The translations under genes were made by a program, and so were the position numbers. This document shows, in pieces, positions 42,901-54,633 of a stretch of DNA of 64,000 nucleotides (its first letter is position 1; each line of letters opens with the position of its first letter). Under the pieces are notes generated by a model that had not been told where the DNA came from, ran no database searches, and was given only the letters and a program-made list of their open reading frames with translations. Source of the DNA: Archegozetes longisetosus (taxonomy: Eukaryota; Arthropoda; Arachnida; Sarcoptiformes; Trhypochthoniidae); assembly GCA_018873245.2 (NCBI GenBank), contig JAEMBT020000003.1, positions 3,553,843 through 3,617,842 of the forward strand, written 5' to 3'.

Positions 42901-45900
42901 AATTCTTTCATAAATTGCAATATACTCTAAAAATGTTTATGACTCCAAATTTGATATTACTTTACAACTGCTACTTTTCTGGGCCATAATGTGATCATTA
43001 TGATAGAAAAGATATAAATATTTCTAATTTAAAAATTATAACAAAGTATATTTGCTACACTTTAAAACGTACAAATTAACTCGTAACCTCAAATACAAAA
43101 TAAAACGCATTCTAATCAAATTCCAGCACTAATTCTAATCCCGACCAAATAGTTAGAGAAGAGGCACAAACATTATAGTGGTTTCAAATTATAGTAAATT
43201 AATTGCACTCTCCATATAGTGTATATTTACATATTCTTTTGAACATTTATGTCAATGAAGGTAAACAAGATTTAGCATTTTGTTCGTATATATCTATAAA
43301 TGTGTACATTCAGAGATCAATATTAGTCATGACACCAAAACAAAATAATTGTGAGCAGCGATCCTTTCATCTGTTAATTAGACCGTTAGATGAGTTAGAT
43401 CTAGACCATAGTTGCGCGACTGTCTCTCTCGGAATTCCTTACGGGCGAAGTCCCAACTGACTCTTCTTCTATTGAAACACTTTCGAGCGGTATCTATTGC
43501 ATAATAAATAATATATAACGTGTCACTTCTGCTGAATATCATATACATTAATAATATAAAAATACATTTAGCGCTCTCAGCAAATCGTATCTGACAGTTA
43601 TCGGTCTCATTCTTATTTTCATACTATTCTACTGCAGAATAGCAACTATTATGTGATTCTCATCTATAACTGTAATCTTATTAACAATCCATTAGCTAAA
43701 AATTCTCTTTCAACATTGTCAAAATCTTTCAAAATTAGTCAAAGACATTCCAAAGTTAGAAAAGGCTTGAATAGAAATAGACTAAAAAATAGAAACTGGA
43801 TGAGTAATGTCTGAAAGAAGTCTAAAAGGTTTGAGAGGAATATTCGTTGGGGAAAATTAGTTGAATTGTTATGCAGTACTATAATAATGATTGAAGGGTT
43901 TATACATTATTAATTGAATACTGGATTGTTGAATGAAAGCCTATTAACAAGATTTATCGAGTATACGAATTTGTGACTTTCATTCTTCAACATGTTAATA
44001 CTGGACAAGGTATGCATGTGTACAACCTCTGCGTGTGCTAATGGCTCTTTCTCTTGTTTCCTTTTGCCCGGTCTCTTAGGTTTACTCGATTTTTTAGATT
44101 TGACTTGTCTCAAGTCATGTGATGGCAAACTGGGCGAACGCCTCCATTTCAGTTCTCTATCTGGTAATGGATGTGTAATTGACATGACCAATTGAATTCC
44201 TTTGATTATTAGCATTGCCAGTGCTCTGAAAAATACAAAACACTTGATTGAAAGCATGTTTCTCCTAATCCCATAATATACAGTAAAACTCTCGTCAAAA
44301 CATTTTTAGATTTATTGATATTCAATAAATCTATTATTAGTCGAAAGGTGTGTCTTATTCTAAATTCTCATATAACAAACTGTTTCAAACAATTGTCACA
44401 CAACTGATTGAACACTCATAAGAGTGGTCAGCTATCTTCAGATCTAGATTTTAATAATTGAGAGTTTGACTGAAGTGATACAGTACTTTAATGTTTGTTT
44501 GATAAGATAACTCACATTGCGATGAGAACACAAACCATATAGAGTTCCATAATTGTAAATAAGCTCTAATGTTATGTTTGAGGCAATGGTATATCACTTG
44601 GTCTAAGGGTGTGGCAATTGATAGTTATTATTATGCTATACACTGAATATGACTGAAAAGTGTCTACGACGCTACGAACATGTATTGAGAACAGAGATGA
44701 TCTCAAAGATTCACACAAAAACAATAATAACAGATAATTGGAGACATTTTCATATCGAAATTTGATCGGATCGTCAAATAGCATTGGAGAAAGAGTTCAC
44801 CATAGTTATTGATGCTTGAATGGACACTAAATAGATAGTTGTTTACATTTTTTACTAGCATTGAGAGAAAGGTTAAGAGGAGTTTTGTGTATAGTTTCTA
44901 TGTTGAATTGGAAAACAGGTTGCGATCTGAGGGCGGGCATCAAGCCTGACAGGTATTAACATTGAACACTTCTACTAAACTGCAACCTTTAAAATCTCTC
45001 TAAAACTAAATTTCAACCTAACACTCATCTAATACTCTTCAACCAATGCTCCAATCTTCCTCTGAAGAAATGCTTAAGAAAATATGATTCCTTTGGATAA
45101 GTTTGAAATATTTGAGGAAGATTTCTGGCAGAACAAATCTTTTGTCTACTTATTTGTTGGCTAATACATACTTAAAGTATAGTATAAAGTGAGAGGTTGT
45201 TGTTCAATAGGATAGAGTTTATGTCAAGACTATAAGACATGATTTACCCAATTTTACTCAATTTGATGCAATTTAATATCCTCTAAGATTGAAGTTGCAC
45301 AACAGTTTCAGTTTGACTGAAGAACAGCGAAGTATGTGACTTATGGCATTTAGGATTCTTTATACGATTATTTATTGTATCAAACTTTGCATATATCGGG
45401 ATCAATTCAGATTATTCATAGTTGAAAAACTATAAATCAAAATTTCTAGACTATAATTCTCAACAAAAACACAATAAAATATATTAACGCCATACTATAA
45501 CTTTTTATAACTTTTTATAACTTTTATCCTCAAACAGATAATAAAACTTTCTTATCATTATTCAAATTTTTTATTTCAATCAATTATTTTCAACTCCACT
45601 ATGCGTTAATGCTAATCAATTTTCTCATACAGTACTTTTAAAAACGTTTTATGCATTTTTCTGAGAAGATATCATCTATTAATTAGTTCATTGCTTATTC
45701 AATTTAAATCATATTCAATCAAATAAGTTTTATTTTATCTTTTGCTCACTTTTGAGGAATGCAAAAACTTTTCAGTTTCAAATAATCTATTCATATGTCT
45801 TGCTATCAAATATTTTAGTTTTGAAATCAGTAACTAAAATAAATTGTACAAACACAGTAATCAATCATGAAATCTGCACAAATTCATCGCAATTAGAGAC

Positions 45901-48721
45901 ATATCTCTTTATTTATTAAATTTTCATTAAAATAATCACTTCAAAACAAGAAGGATATATAACTTTGAATAAAAATTTGATTTAGCAAAACAGAGAAATT
46001 CATTTACTAACGATTGGTAGCAGAGAGTCGGAAGAAGAAGCACCTAAAATAAGACCAAAAATAGTTATAATAACAGGACGTGTCCATCCATCAGAGACTC
46101 CGTCGTCGTACGTATGCTCGGGTACGTATCACAAACTCCAATATGATTGATTTTCATCATTTTTGACCTAAATTTGCCTAATGATATTTTGGTGAAATTA
46201 GGAATAATTAATTTGCTACTAAGTGAACATCCAGTGGCTAATTGTGTGCGTCGATTCGTCACTTTCCACATAATCCCAATGGTTAATCCTGATGGAGTTT
46301 TTGTTGGAAATACCAGGTTCTGTTGTTTTTTACTTAACATATCTAATTTGGCTTAATCTATTTTTAATTTCTGTTATTTTTCTTTATATAATTAGTTTCT
46401 GGTTCAAGTCAATTAAACTTTTGTATTGGTCTCAGTTTTCTAACTTTTCTCAATTATAGTTTAATTTAAACTTATTTTTCACAACTCTTTCCAAGTACTT
46501 TTTAATTATTAGAAAAATTAACATTTTTTCAATATTAAATTAGAATTAGCCACGTGTATGATTAATTATTGCTTTTCAGATTCAATTTATTAGTTTCTGT
46601 TACTTTTCCACTAAAAGGTTCATAATTAGCTGCGATCATAAACTCTCTCATTCAAATCATTCTTATATTACTGGAAAACACTCTAAAAGCTTTCTCTTAG
46701 CTTAAATCACTGTATTGTCACACTAATTAAGATTATGCGTTACCATAAACTTGTTGAGAATAAGCGTTCAAATCTTTGCAGAACATCCGTAATTGGCAGC
46801 GACCTAAATAGAAGTTGGCACAAGTCATCACCACTAATGCATCCCGAATTAGTGGCTACTAAAGAAGCACTCTATCAAATAGCCGAAACATCAGTGAGTT
46901 AGCCAACTATACTGTATTTGCCTTTTCCTCTAGTATTATATTGAATAACTGTCTCATCAGTTCTTTCCTACAACTAATATCAATTTAAAAGAAATTGTCT
47001 CATCTGATATTGTCACACTTGAATGCGTACAGGAACCATCCGATAAATAATTACAAATCCAAACACTTAACATTCACATATCTTTTCTTATACCATTTTA
47101 TAACTCTATTTAATTTATAGTTTATTTTTTTCTAATCTATACACCTATGATTTTGGTCTTCATCAGGTTGCGTTCAAGACCTACTATTATGTTTCTTATA
47201 AATTATATTCATATCCGTTTTCTTAATTAAATTAAGTTAGTTTTCTTTAGAAAAATCACATCAATTCAGATAACTTTTAAGATTATTCACCAAAAAACAG
47301 TCCTCGATAAAGTGACAGAATCAAGAATTATGTGTGTAGAAAAATTTGAGGCAATTTCTTTTGGTTAGTTGTTTATTACTGTAATATCTGTTTTGTCAAA
47401 ATATGATATTAAAGAAAGAAGAAGTGGACGTATATCTTGATTTGCACTCTCACACCAACATATTGGGCGCTTGTATTTACGGCATACGAAAAGATGATGT
47501 ATTCCATATGGAAAGACATGCACTGTTTCCAAAATTATTGAGTCAAATAGCAGATGACTTCTATATTGATAACACCATCTATTCCAAACAGCCTTTACGG
47601 TCAGGAAGCTCCAGAAGGTGAATGATAGCCATAATATATTTATTACCATTTGATTGATCAGTTGATTTGCAGTTATATGGGCTCGATTTTTCACAATAAA
47701 ACTAACTGCTATACTTTGGAAGTTAGTTATTATGGCTATTATGACAAGTCTACACTTGGACACACTATCATCCCTTACACTGAAAACAAGTGTATCCTTT
47801 CTTTCAATACTCTAATCAATTTTTCTTTTATAAACTATTCATTCAATTTTAAATCACTATATTATTCAAATATCACTGACAAAAACCATTTGAGTAAGAA
47901 GTCTTCAATTTTTAGTTATTTGAATAACAAATTGTACAGTTTTGGAGTGTTCATAATCGCAAACCTTGCAACAAGACAAACTAGGTTTCTTCAGAATTAT
48001 GTGCTTTAAAAGTATAATTAGTTTCGAAACCAATATATCACACCAATCGAATTGAGAAAGTTGTTGTATTAAACCTTTTGAACTTGTTTTGCATATTCTG
48101 CAGGCAAGCAATGATTCGCCAACAGATTTATGTGCCGTCAAAGTGATTGTCTTAAGTGATAAATAAAGATCAAGAATAGTATGCGTAAATTGTTATAATC
48201 TATTGAAAGTCTATAATAGATTTTGTTGAATGAAACATATTCAGAGCACGTAAATCGGAAACATGAAATATTATGAGACAATATGAGCGATGTTTTCAAT
48301 ATTAGGTTTAGTGTTTTAATGCATTTTATTCTCCTAATATCAATCATTGTCTATCCCATTAGACATGTATTACGACAAACCTATTGAGATAAGTAGAAAT
48401 GTTTCAATTGAATCAATTGTTGCAATTTCATATAAAACAAGCCAAATAAGTAAAAGTTAATCCTTAACAAAACTTATATAACTTTATCTACATTTCCAAT
48501 CAGATATGCGTTTAGGAGAGAGTGTCGTAATTGCTTTATTGGATTCTTATCGAACCATTGGACACATTCCATCATCAGAAATACCATTGGAAGCACTACA
48601 ATTTCTGTCACATACTGCTGATGGATCGCAATCACAGACTGATCAGGTCTGCAACGTTTTCAAACTGTTGGATCCAATCAGTAAATTAAAAGTACAAACA
48701 ATGGGAGACATTAATGATTAA
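1321..48721 (+). CDS. AGBL4: Cytosolic carboxypeptidase 6-like (AGBL4/CCP6), 5' incomplete, nine exons
   Basis: Zinc carboxypeptidase of the M14 cytosolic (Nna1/CCP) family, which removes glutamates from tubulin and other proteins. Exons I can join in phase: 1321-1445, 28396-28490, 39063-39315, 45986-46121, 46202-46316, 46782-46893, 47415-47617, 47673-47791, 48504-48721. They give about 458 residues, numbered here from the split Gly codon at 1321. All junctions are GT..AG and keep frame. The CCP N-domain signature GNLGRVD..EFEYDLF begins exon 1. The zinc ligands are H192 and E195 (GRVHPSE) and H290 (DLHSH). NPDG (232-235) and DLNRSW (249-254) are substrate-site motifs, and E363 (YTLEVSYY) is the catalytic glutamate. 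All key residues are present, so an active enzyme is expected. Vertebrate CCP6 has about 50 more N-terminal residues, so at least one exon is missing: the 1321 exon starts in phase 1 and needs an upstream G. Membership of CCP6 rather than another CCP rests on the run of matches through VFYYRSPHHR and DDFYIDN. Confidence 0.9.
5612..5635. repeat. (GA)n microsatellite
   Basis: Twelve uninterrupted GA units in the giant intron. Confidence 0.9.
6921..6988. repeat. Compound (CT)15(AT)19 microsatellite
   Basis: Thirty bases of CT pass directly into 38 bases of AT. The AT half is self-complementary and could form a cruciform. Confidence 0.92.
11319..11358. repeat. Short interstitial telomere-like array (CTAACT/CTAACC)
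   Basis: About six imperfect units of CTAACT, CTTTAA and CTAACC. It resembles degenerate telomeric repeat but is not the exact arthropod CCTAA unit. Low copy number; may be a simple hexamer microsatellite. Confidence 0.6.
11942..12031. repeat. 31-bp minisatellite, about three copies
   Basis: Units start at 11942, 11973 and 12004. Each reads roughly TTTYKCAKTTTRRTGTATCT and then an ATTSTGGTA-like tail in the first two. The third copy is truncated. Divergence between copies is about 20%, so it is not recent. Confidence 0.75.
19331..19360. repeat. (CT)15 microsatellite
   Basis: Thirty uninterrupted bases of CT in the giant intron. Confidence 0.92.
23927..23984. repeat. Compound (GT)n(GA)n microsatellite
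   Basis: About 39 bases of GT followed by GGGAGAGGGAGAGAGAGAGA. The only long GT tract in the window. Confidence 0.9.
28396..28490 (+). CDS. AGBL4: CCP6-like exon: isolated small exon between giant introns
   Basis: A 95-nt exon reading KIILNIVNVGKVSPLFHE then GFAPVVRSSSHLQW. It aligns with the CCP6 segment VIFNIVNFSK…RDG..PVVKSTSRPKWQ. The acceptor is CATTACAG, the donor ATG|GTAAGA. It enters in phase 0 and leaves in phase 2 (TG|G for Trp), matching both neighbouring exons. Confidence 0.88.
28491..39062 (+). other. Second giant intron (about 10.6 kb) of the CCP6-like gene
   Basis: AT-rich, with no recognised gene on either strand. It contains an AT-rich repetitive patch with inverted symmetry at about 35341-35442 and a relatively GC-rich unexplained patch at 34621-34800. 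Confidence 0.7.
35341..35442. repeat. AT-rich patch with inverted symmetry
   Basis: Repeated CATTATATTCAATAT and its near inverse ATTATATTGAAT alternate around a TATATAG centre. It could fold into a hairpin or arise from local duplications. Confidence 0.6.
39063..39315 (+). CDS. AGBL4: CCP6-like exon: end of N-domain
   Basis: Reads (W)CTIPSEYVFYYRSPHHR then MRYVLSFPFVFG, DVYQFALCFPYSYSKYR and so on to VKTIGKSL. It matches the CCP6 block VYYYRCPDHR…YVMSFAF..…IYQFAYCYPYTYTRF. The donor is TTG|GTAAGA; the next exon continues QNREIHLLTI in frame. Confidence 0.9.
39868..39908. repeat. (TC)20 microsatellite
   Basis: About 41 bases of TC. Read on the plus strand it creates a spurious Ser-Leu repeat open frame (39748-39957). 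Confidence 0.93.
41099..41161. repeat. 21-bp tandem repeat, three copies
   Basis: Units at 41099-41119, 41120-41140 and 41141-41161 differ by one to three bases. The period is a multiple of three and lies in an open frame (40874-41176), where it would encode repeated CIESSET. Confidence 0.85.
43378..43479 (-). CDS. Possible 3' exon of the nested gene
   Basis: A 34-codon open stretch after an AG, beginning CFNRRRVSWDFARKEF and ending at TAA (43378-43380). It is more GC-rich than its surroundings and would join in phase 0 with a donor at 44026. There is no recognised homology. The opposite strand is also open here, so this is a weak prediction. Confidence 0.22.
   Translation of the reverse strand, partial: CFNRRRVSWDFARKEFRERQSRNYGLDLTHLTV
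43910..44550 (-). CDS. Probable nested gene: small hydrophobic-leader, dibasic-rich protein of unknown family
   Basis: Two exons on the strand opposite to the host gene: 44550-44516 and 44225-43910, joined in phase 2 (AT|A) across a 290-nt intron with a strong donor (GCAAT|GTGAGT) and acceptor (TATTTTTCAG). The product is 116 residues. It starts MELYMVCVLIAIALAMLI, a hydrophobic stretch of about 26 residues readable as a signal peptide or membrane anchor. After SITHPLPDRELKWRR come several basic pairs (RR 40-41, KK 56-57, KR 62-63, KR 66-67) in a lysine-rich stretch. An in-frame TAG lies just upstream of the ATG, supporting this start. I do not recognise the family. A membrane protein with a basic tail, or a secreted precursor cleaved at dibasic sites, would both fit. 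The 3' end is uncertain: an alternative donor at GAG|GTTGTA (after 44027) could lead to another exon near 43479-43378. Confidence 0.45.
45496..45525. repeat. 10-bp tandem repeat, three copies
   Basis: TATAACTTTT repeated three times exactly, about 460 bp before the acceptor of the first catalytic-domain exon of the CCP6-like gene. Confidence 0.85.
45986..48721 (+). CDS. AGBL4: CCP6-like 3' exon cluster: carboxypeptidase catalytic domain
   Basis: Six compact exons (45986-46121, 46202-46316, 46782-46893, 47415-47617, 47673-47791, 48504-48721) encode the whole catalytic domain, separated by introns of 80, 465, 521, 55 and 712 nt. Key strings: GRVHPSETPSSY, MVNPDGVFVGN, GSDLNRSWH, VDVYLDLHSHT, NCYTLEVSYYGYY, PYTENKYMRLGESV. 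The C-terminus extends about 55 residues past the conserved LLDSYR helix. The tail is polar (DGSQSQTDQ) and ends at TAA 48719-48721. Confidence 0.92.
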
Positions 48722-48983
48722 TTCTATGGCAAACACATAAATAGCTAAACTAAATTCAACTAAAAATAGCAATCACACAATTTTAGATCACGAATCAGTT
48801 AAACATTTGTTATACAAACCTCATCATTAGCAGAATGACATGCATTCAAATGGTTTTCACTTATAAATTAGTATTAACTGTCGCACACATGAATTATCTG
48901 AACAAATAGGAAGTTACTTTATGTGTAATTAGTTAGCAATTACTAGATTAAGTGCTTATGAATTAGTCATTAAATAGTATGAC

Positions 48984-48989
48984 AATAAA
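48984..48989 (+). terminator. Candidate polyadenylation signal of the CCP6-like gene
   Basis: AATAAA 263 nt after the stop codon. It is the first canonical hexamer I noticed downstream. In sequence this AT-rich such hexamers arise by chance, so it is only a candidate. Confidence 0.35.
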
Positions 48990-51129
48990 TATAAGACTTA
49001 TATTATTATTGTTATTATTATAAGCTTTTTAGAAATTGTGTTTCATGCTGTGTAACTATTAAATTTAATTAGAAAATTGCAGTTTTAGTCAATTATTGAA
49101 TATTTAAAACAAAAATTTTGCCAATAAATCAGCCAAATAACTTTTTCTGCACATATAACTTAATATATAGTATTAATCGCTAATTATTCTAAGAGTGTTT
49201 CGTGAATATGAATGAGTAAAACCTAATTAATACTTCGCATTAGTTAATCAGAGTTTTCATTTTGAATCAATTGATAATTTTATAAAATTAAAAGATAGAA
49301 TACTTTAACTTTGTAACAATTTAGAAGCAATACAACACATGCTGGTCGGGCGAGTGACATAAGTGTAATCTCCAAATGTAACAAGATTAAAGATAGTACT
49401 TTATAGACTGACCCAACGATTTATTAAATAAGTGGTTGAAAAAATCTTATGCCCATTTGCAGCAAAGAGTTATAAAAGTGAGTCAATGCATCTGTTACTC
49501 GAAAAAATGAGATGCACTTAACTCTCGAGTGCAGTTATTAGAAAAGAACATAATTTTACCAAACTTTACAATTTAAAGCTTTAGATAAGTCTAAGTTATT
49601 GTTTTTTGTGCTCCAAATCTCTTTTTTAACCATTTTTCATTTGCGCTTAAGAATTGTGGCAAAAAACTAAGGCATTACAGCTTAAACTTGTAAATGAAGT
49701 ATTTAAATTGTTTAACTTTAAATGTTATTACAGAGTATATAAGTTTAACTAAAGTGCGTCTATACTTTCGTTTCTACGCAACAGCACATTGGGCTTAACA
49801 ATGGAAAAACGACTCGTATATCATAATGGAAACAAGTGTTAAATCGATACTCAATTCTAAATCTTATATTAAAATATAAGAGAATAAAGATTAAAATAGC
49901 CACAATTTCATGGATTCGTGGTGAGAAGCCAAAGAATACCTGTTTGTTTGCCTCTGTTTCAAATATAATCTAAACATGGTTGACCTAGAGTTACTCTTCC
50001 TATGTTGTGCCACCAATTTTCAACTGGGGGACCAAATTTAACCCCATCAGTTTTCTATTACCACTTCTTATCAAGTCATACTTCCATCTAAAGTGTTTAT
50101 TATGTAATTGATCAAATTTGATCGTTCAGATTATGTCTCTGGAATATTTGCTGTGTTTCAAAAATCACCTCATGTTTCAATTGGATTAGGGTTGAGACTA
50201 GTGTTGTTAAATTTATTGAATTGTCTTAGCTTCTTTGTTCCTCATAAATGCCAGTTAGAGCCTAACTGTACTCTGCAAATCACTTTTAACAATATTCAGT
50301 ACTTCCTAACCATTGCTGAATATTTTAGAGCGTCATTTACAACAATATTGGTACAGTCTAAATTCAAAGTAAAGCTGAATCTTTTATATATTCATATATA
50401 CATACCTGACTTCGTGTTTGAATGATAACTTTTAAAGCTTATAAAATAACTTGTGATTCGAAATCTTAGTCAAGTAAGTTAATTAAATACTTGAATATTG
50501 AACTCAAATTGACTAAATAATATTGAATGGAGAAAACACACATTTTTATTACTGTAATCAAATAATCAACAATTTTTCTGAAGAATTGGTTCAAAAATAT
50601 TTGGATTTTCTTTTACTTATTTAATGAAATTGAGATGTTCACTATATGTTATGGTTATGTTTATCATATTTTCATAAAACATAAGACATCCAAGTTGTAA
50701 TAAAAACTCCACAAATGGTCTACACTTCTAAATAAAATACTTCAAAAGTGACTATTTCGAGCAAATTTTGAGGAGGCCGTGGCCCCTTTCATCATATGTA
50801 GCATCGGTACTGGTTCTATGTATTTTGACATTTGATTCATCATCAAAATAAAAATTATTTTGGTTTTTTGAAATTAACAAACTTACTGATCATCTATTAT
50901 AACCATAAATGCATCTTTTCATTGACTTTAAAATTCATCTTTATATGAATAACCAGCATGGAGAAGCGGTATAACTTGGGTTATGTAGTTTTCCAGATTT
51001 TCAATTTGAAAATAGTGTTATAATTTGATAAAGCTTGAATATACACTCAAATTAATACTGAATTCAATTTTGAATAGTATTTATACCGATAATAAAAGTG
51101 AAACAAAACTTCGAATGTTGAGTGAATTT

Positions 51130-51153
51130 GAAGGCGTTAGTCGAAGAGTAGCC
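51130..51153 (+). repeat. Dispersed repeat end, copy A
   Basis: A 24-nt block containing GGCGTTAGTCGAAGAGTAG. It differs by one base from the outer end of the right arm of the foldback element at 59268-59292 (read in reverse complement). The copy at 51842-51865 is in the opposite orientation. Confidence 0.55.
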
Positions 51154-51841
51154 CTCTCTCTAACGCTTAGGAAATTAAAAGGACTTAAGAAAAGTCTAAG
51201 AAAGAGTTTAAATTTTTAGGTCAGAAATTGAATCATTATTAATCAAATTTGTTTAAGATGCTTATCTCTGAACTCTCTATTATAATTAATACGTTTAGCT
51301 TATGAGAAAGTTTTACCGATTTCACGTAACAAACTTTTAGATATTCAAAAGCTTATGATAAACATACCTAAATTCGATTCTAAATTTTACGAAACTTTAT
51401 ATTCTTAATAGAAACAGCGCCTATTTCTAAAACACAAGAATCTTTCATGATATTTTTCAAATCTAGCAAAAAGACAGCAAAACTTGTCAAAAAAGAAAAT
51501 CAAATAAAAAATATTTAAATAAGTCATCAGATTTATAATCTTTGATTGTACGTAAATATCGAAGAAAATGAATTGCAGAGATTTGTATAGATAAAAACTT
51601 TTCATTTTTTGTTCTAAGAATAAAACTTATGTTAAATGTGAAATGTTTTGATTCAACTTAAAACAAGTGAATTAAGTCAACTTTTGAAACAGTATTTTAT
51701 CAATGATTCACTGGTTTAAATAAATATTTTGCAATAAATTTTAATATTGAATTGAAGGACATATTACTAATGATTTCGTTATTTAACAGAAGGGAAATTA
51801 CAAATTAGTTAAGCCCTTTAGCGACCTTTATAAAGGAGCAG

Positions 51842-51865
51842 AGGCTACTCTCGACTAAAGCCTTC
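51842..51865 (-). repeat. Dispersed repeat end, copy B (inverted relative to copy A)
   Basis: The reverse complement contains GAAGGCTTTAGTCGAGAGTAG, a diverged version of copy A. A and B may be the ends of one older element of about 740 bp. The interior arms do not align well, so this is only a suggestion. Confidence 0.4.
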
Positions 51866-54577
51866 ATTTGGAGTAATACCGTTTCTGCAGACTGTTATCT
51901 ATGTAGTTTGTTCTAGATTTACTCAAACATTTGAGCTATGCTTAAAATTAATGTTGATTATTACTAGTGTTGACACAATAGAACATTGTATTTAATGCTT
52001 TCATTACTTTGACTGCAAGAGCTTAGAAAACGATCTAATTTTTTCATGTTGTTCATTAAATAATATTAGTTAAAATGAATTCTAACAGAAGTTGATTGAA
52101 TTTCTTAGTCTGAATTACACTTACTTATGCTCGCAGTAATTATGTAATTGAATCTAGTACACAACACAACTAGTTATGACAAAACTGATCTTTAACATTA
52201 ACTTAATCATGATTATATGCGGGCTCACATTCAACACAATCTGACAAAATAAAGCTGCAAATATAGGACATTAGAGGAAATGGTTAGGGTCAGCAAATTC
52301 CTCAGAATTGCAATGGTTTCACTTTTGTTTTCGTTTTTTCAGATCATTAATATTGCGCATTTGAGCATTTACTGCTTTCACTCAAATACAATATAAGATT
52401 ATATATATAAATATATATAAAAGTTGTAAAGAATCTGAGACATTACATAGTCTGCATTCGCTATAATAAATTTTCCTATCCATTAACTCCCTATTGCAAT
52501 TGTTAGCGAATACCAGAATCAATTTTTCCTAAGGAAACAATTGACAAGTTTGGCTATAGCTTGTAATTTACATTCTCATGATTTACAGTCAGGACTCTTT
52601 GCCCATAAAATATTAATTAGTAAAAAGTTTACAATAAATCACTGGTGATTAGACAAGTAATAAAAGAAGAAAAGAATGCGAGTCAATCTAAATTTATAGT
52701 AATTGCTACTGTTTAATACTAATCGAATCGATAAATCTATGAAAATCTTTTCTATTAAATAATACTATTTTATGAACCCGTTTATGATACTACAAAAAGT
52801 TTATATTCACCAATTACTCCTATCAATCTATAGAAATGTTAGGTTAAAAAACTGGTTTTTAGTCAAAGATAACAAATACAATGGTATTTATGAAGGACTT
52901 TCGATCGATCATAAAATGGCAAATATTAAAGTGAAACTTGTGCACTTATATGGATGGATATTGGTTTGAGTTTTACTGGTTCAAATTTAGTTGAATCTTA
53001 CATCAAAGCTAATTGGCACATGAAATAAAGTAATAATTTAACTTACAGTTCATTTATTCGACAATTTGACAAATGATCAGGTCACTGCTATAAAGTGCTA
53101 TTTATAATGGTATTTCAATTACAGATAGCACACAATAGCACTCACCCGACCAAATGGCAATATTTGCTGCCAAAGCAACTCTTTTGTCAATCATATCTCA
53201 TACAATTCTTTTATCAAAGAGCAAAAGTTGTTCTTTTATTCATTTTGACTGAATCCACAAGAAATTGGGATCAATACAAAAGTAACACTATATATGATAA
53301 TTGATTAAGTTTCTAAAGCCACTTAAATGATTTCAATTTAAAGCGCTATTTTAATTGGTTGGGGGAAAAATTAATTCGATCTGTTAATAAGAAAATTTAA
53401 ATTAGTTTGAAAAAGTCATTGGACGAAAGTATTGATAATTTAAAACTCAAACTATAACTCGTTGAAGTTGAGCAGATTCTTAGCCTTTAGATATCTGATA
53501 TCCTTTAGATGAAGGCATTAAACTCGTAACCAAATAGTTTTTTCTTTAATAAAATTCTAATTTTGCCCAAAAGCTTATTTCGTTGAATTAAAAACAATCA
53601 ATAACTTCATCTTCTAAACCGTTTAGATTGAAGAGTGCATTAATCTAAGAGTTAATTTGAGCCTCATTTATGAAAATGGAGTGAACTTAACCTCGTGTAT
53701 CCATTTAAAAGTCAGCCCAATTATAAAAGTTCAGCTTTTAAGTAATTCAAAGTTTATATTGAATACACATCCGATATAAGATGAAAGGATCAGCACTCAA
53801 GATCAATGTATCGCCATAGAAACTCTCCAAAAAGTTAGTGAAGAGATTAACTTAAATAAGGAACGATCAGTTTATGCAGGATTTGAATTTTACTTCTACT
53901 ACCTTTATTGAATACACACGAGAATCCTATTCTCGTTACTTGTCACTTCACCAAGATTTCGTGTTAACGTTTTTTAAGTTCGTTATGTTGCTTGCGAAAT
54001 TCCTGCTTAAGTCATGGAAACCGATTAACATCATTTTGTTTAGACAATAACCATTTAATTTGCATTTCTTCAATGTCGTTAAGTACATTTGCAATCAACG
54101 ATCAAAAATGAATTATTAATTTTACTATTAATTAGCTTAGCATCAAATTGCAAAAGTTAGGCTTCGTTTTGATCAACAAAAAGTAGTGTTAGTATAATGC
54201 AAACGAATGTTAGTTACCATGAAAAATGATTTTATGTTTTACAGTTATGTTTCCGTACTAAAAACGTTGCATAAAACAAAACAAGTCCTATCATAATTAG
54301 GCTTAAACTTAGTGGGTTTGGCATCAAAAATCAAGGTGATTTTTGACTAGGCATTCAATTTATGACTGAGCCACTTGTTGAATGCAGATCACGTAGTTTT
54401 TAGCGCCTTTTAGCCAGAGTAGTCAGCCTGCTCTGCCTCTATGTGGTTTAGCATTACTTTGCTATTTAACAGAAAGATTGTGTGTTTAATATAATCTCTG
54501 GCCCGACCAGATCTTACGCTAGATTATAAACTGTTTTACATTGGCCTCTATTCAGTTACGAGTTTTAGTTGTATTTT

Positions 54578-54581
<4 letters not shown>

Positions 54582-54631
<50 letters not shown>
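54582..54631. repeat. (GA)25 tract upstream of the transgelin gene
   Basis: Fifty bases of GA ending 187 bp before the transgelin start codon. This is the longest GA run in the window. It could be an ordinary microsatellite or a GAGA-factor-type promoter element. Confidence 0.92.

Positions 54632-54633
<2 letters not shown>

Larger units (their letters stand above)
39316..45985 (+). other. Third long intron (about 6.7 kb), host of a probable nested gene
   Basis: Intron between the exons ending KTIGKSL and beginning QNREIHLL. It carries a CT microsatellite (39868-39908), a 21-bp triplet repeat inside an open frame (41099-41161), a 10-bp triplet repeat (45496-45525) and, on the opposite strand, a probable small gene (43910-44550). 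Confidence 0.7.

Noticed and set aside
44572..44784. 70-codon minus-strand open frame just upstream of the nested gene
   Set aside because: It is in a different exon context with stops before the nested ATG, and is better read as possible 5' UTR.
47365..47763. 132-codon open frame on the minus strand
   Set aside because: It is antisense to two confirmed CCP6-like exons and has no independent signals.
51025..51219. 64-codon open frame ending in a Lys/Leu-rich stretch
   Set aside because: Its middle is the dispersed repeat end (copy A) read as protein.
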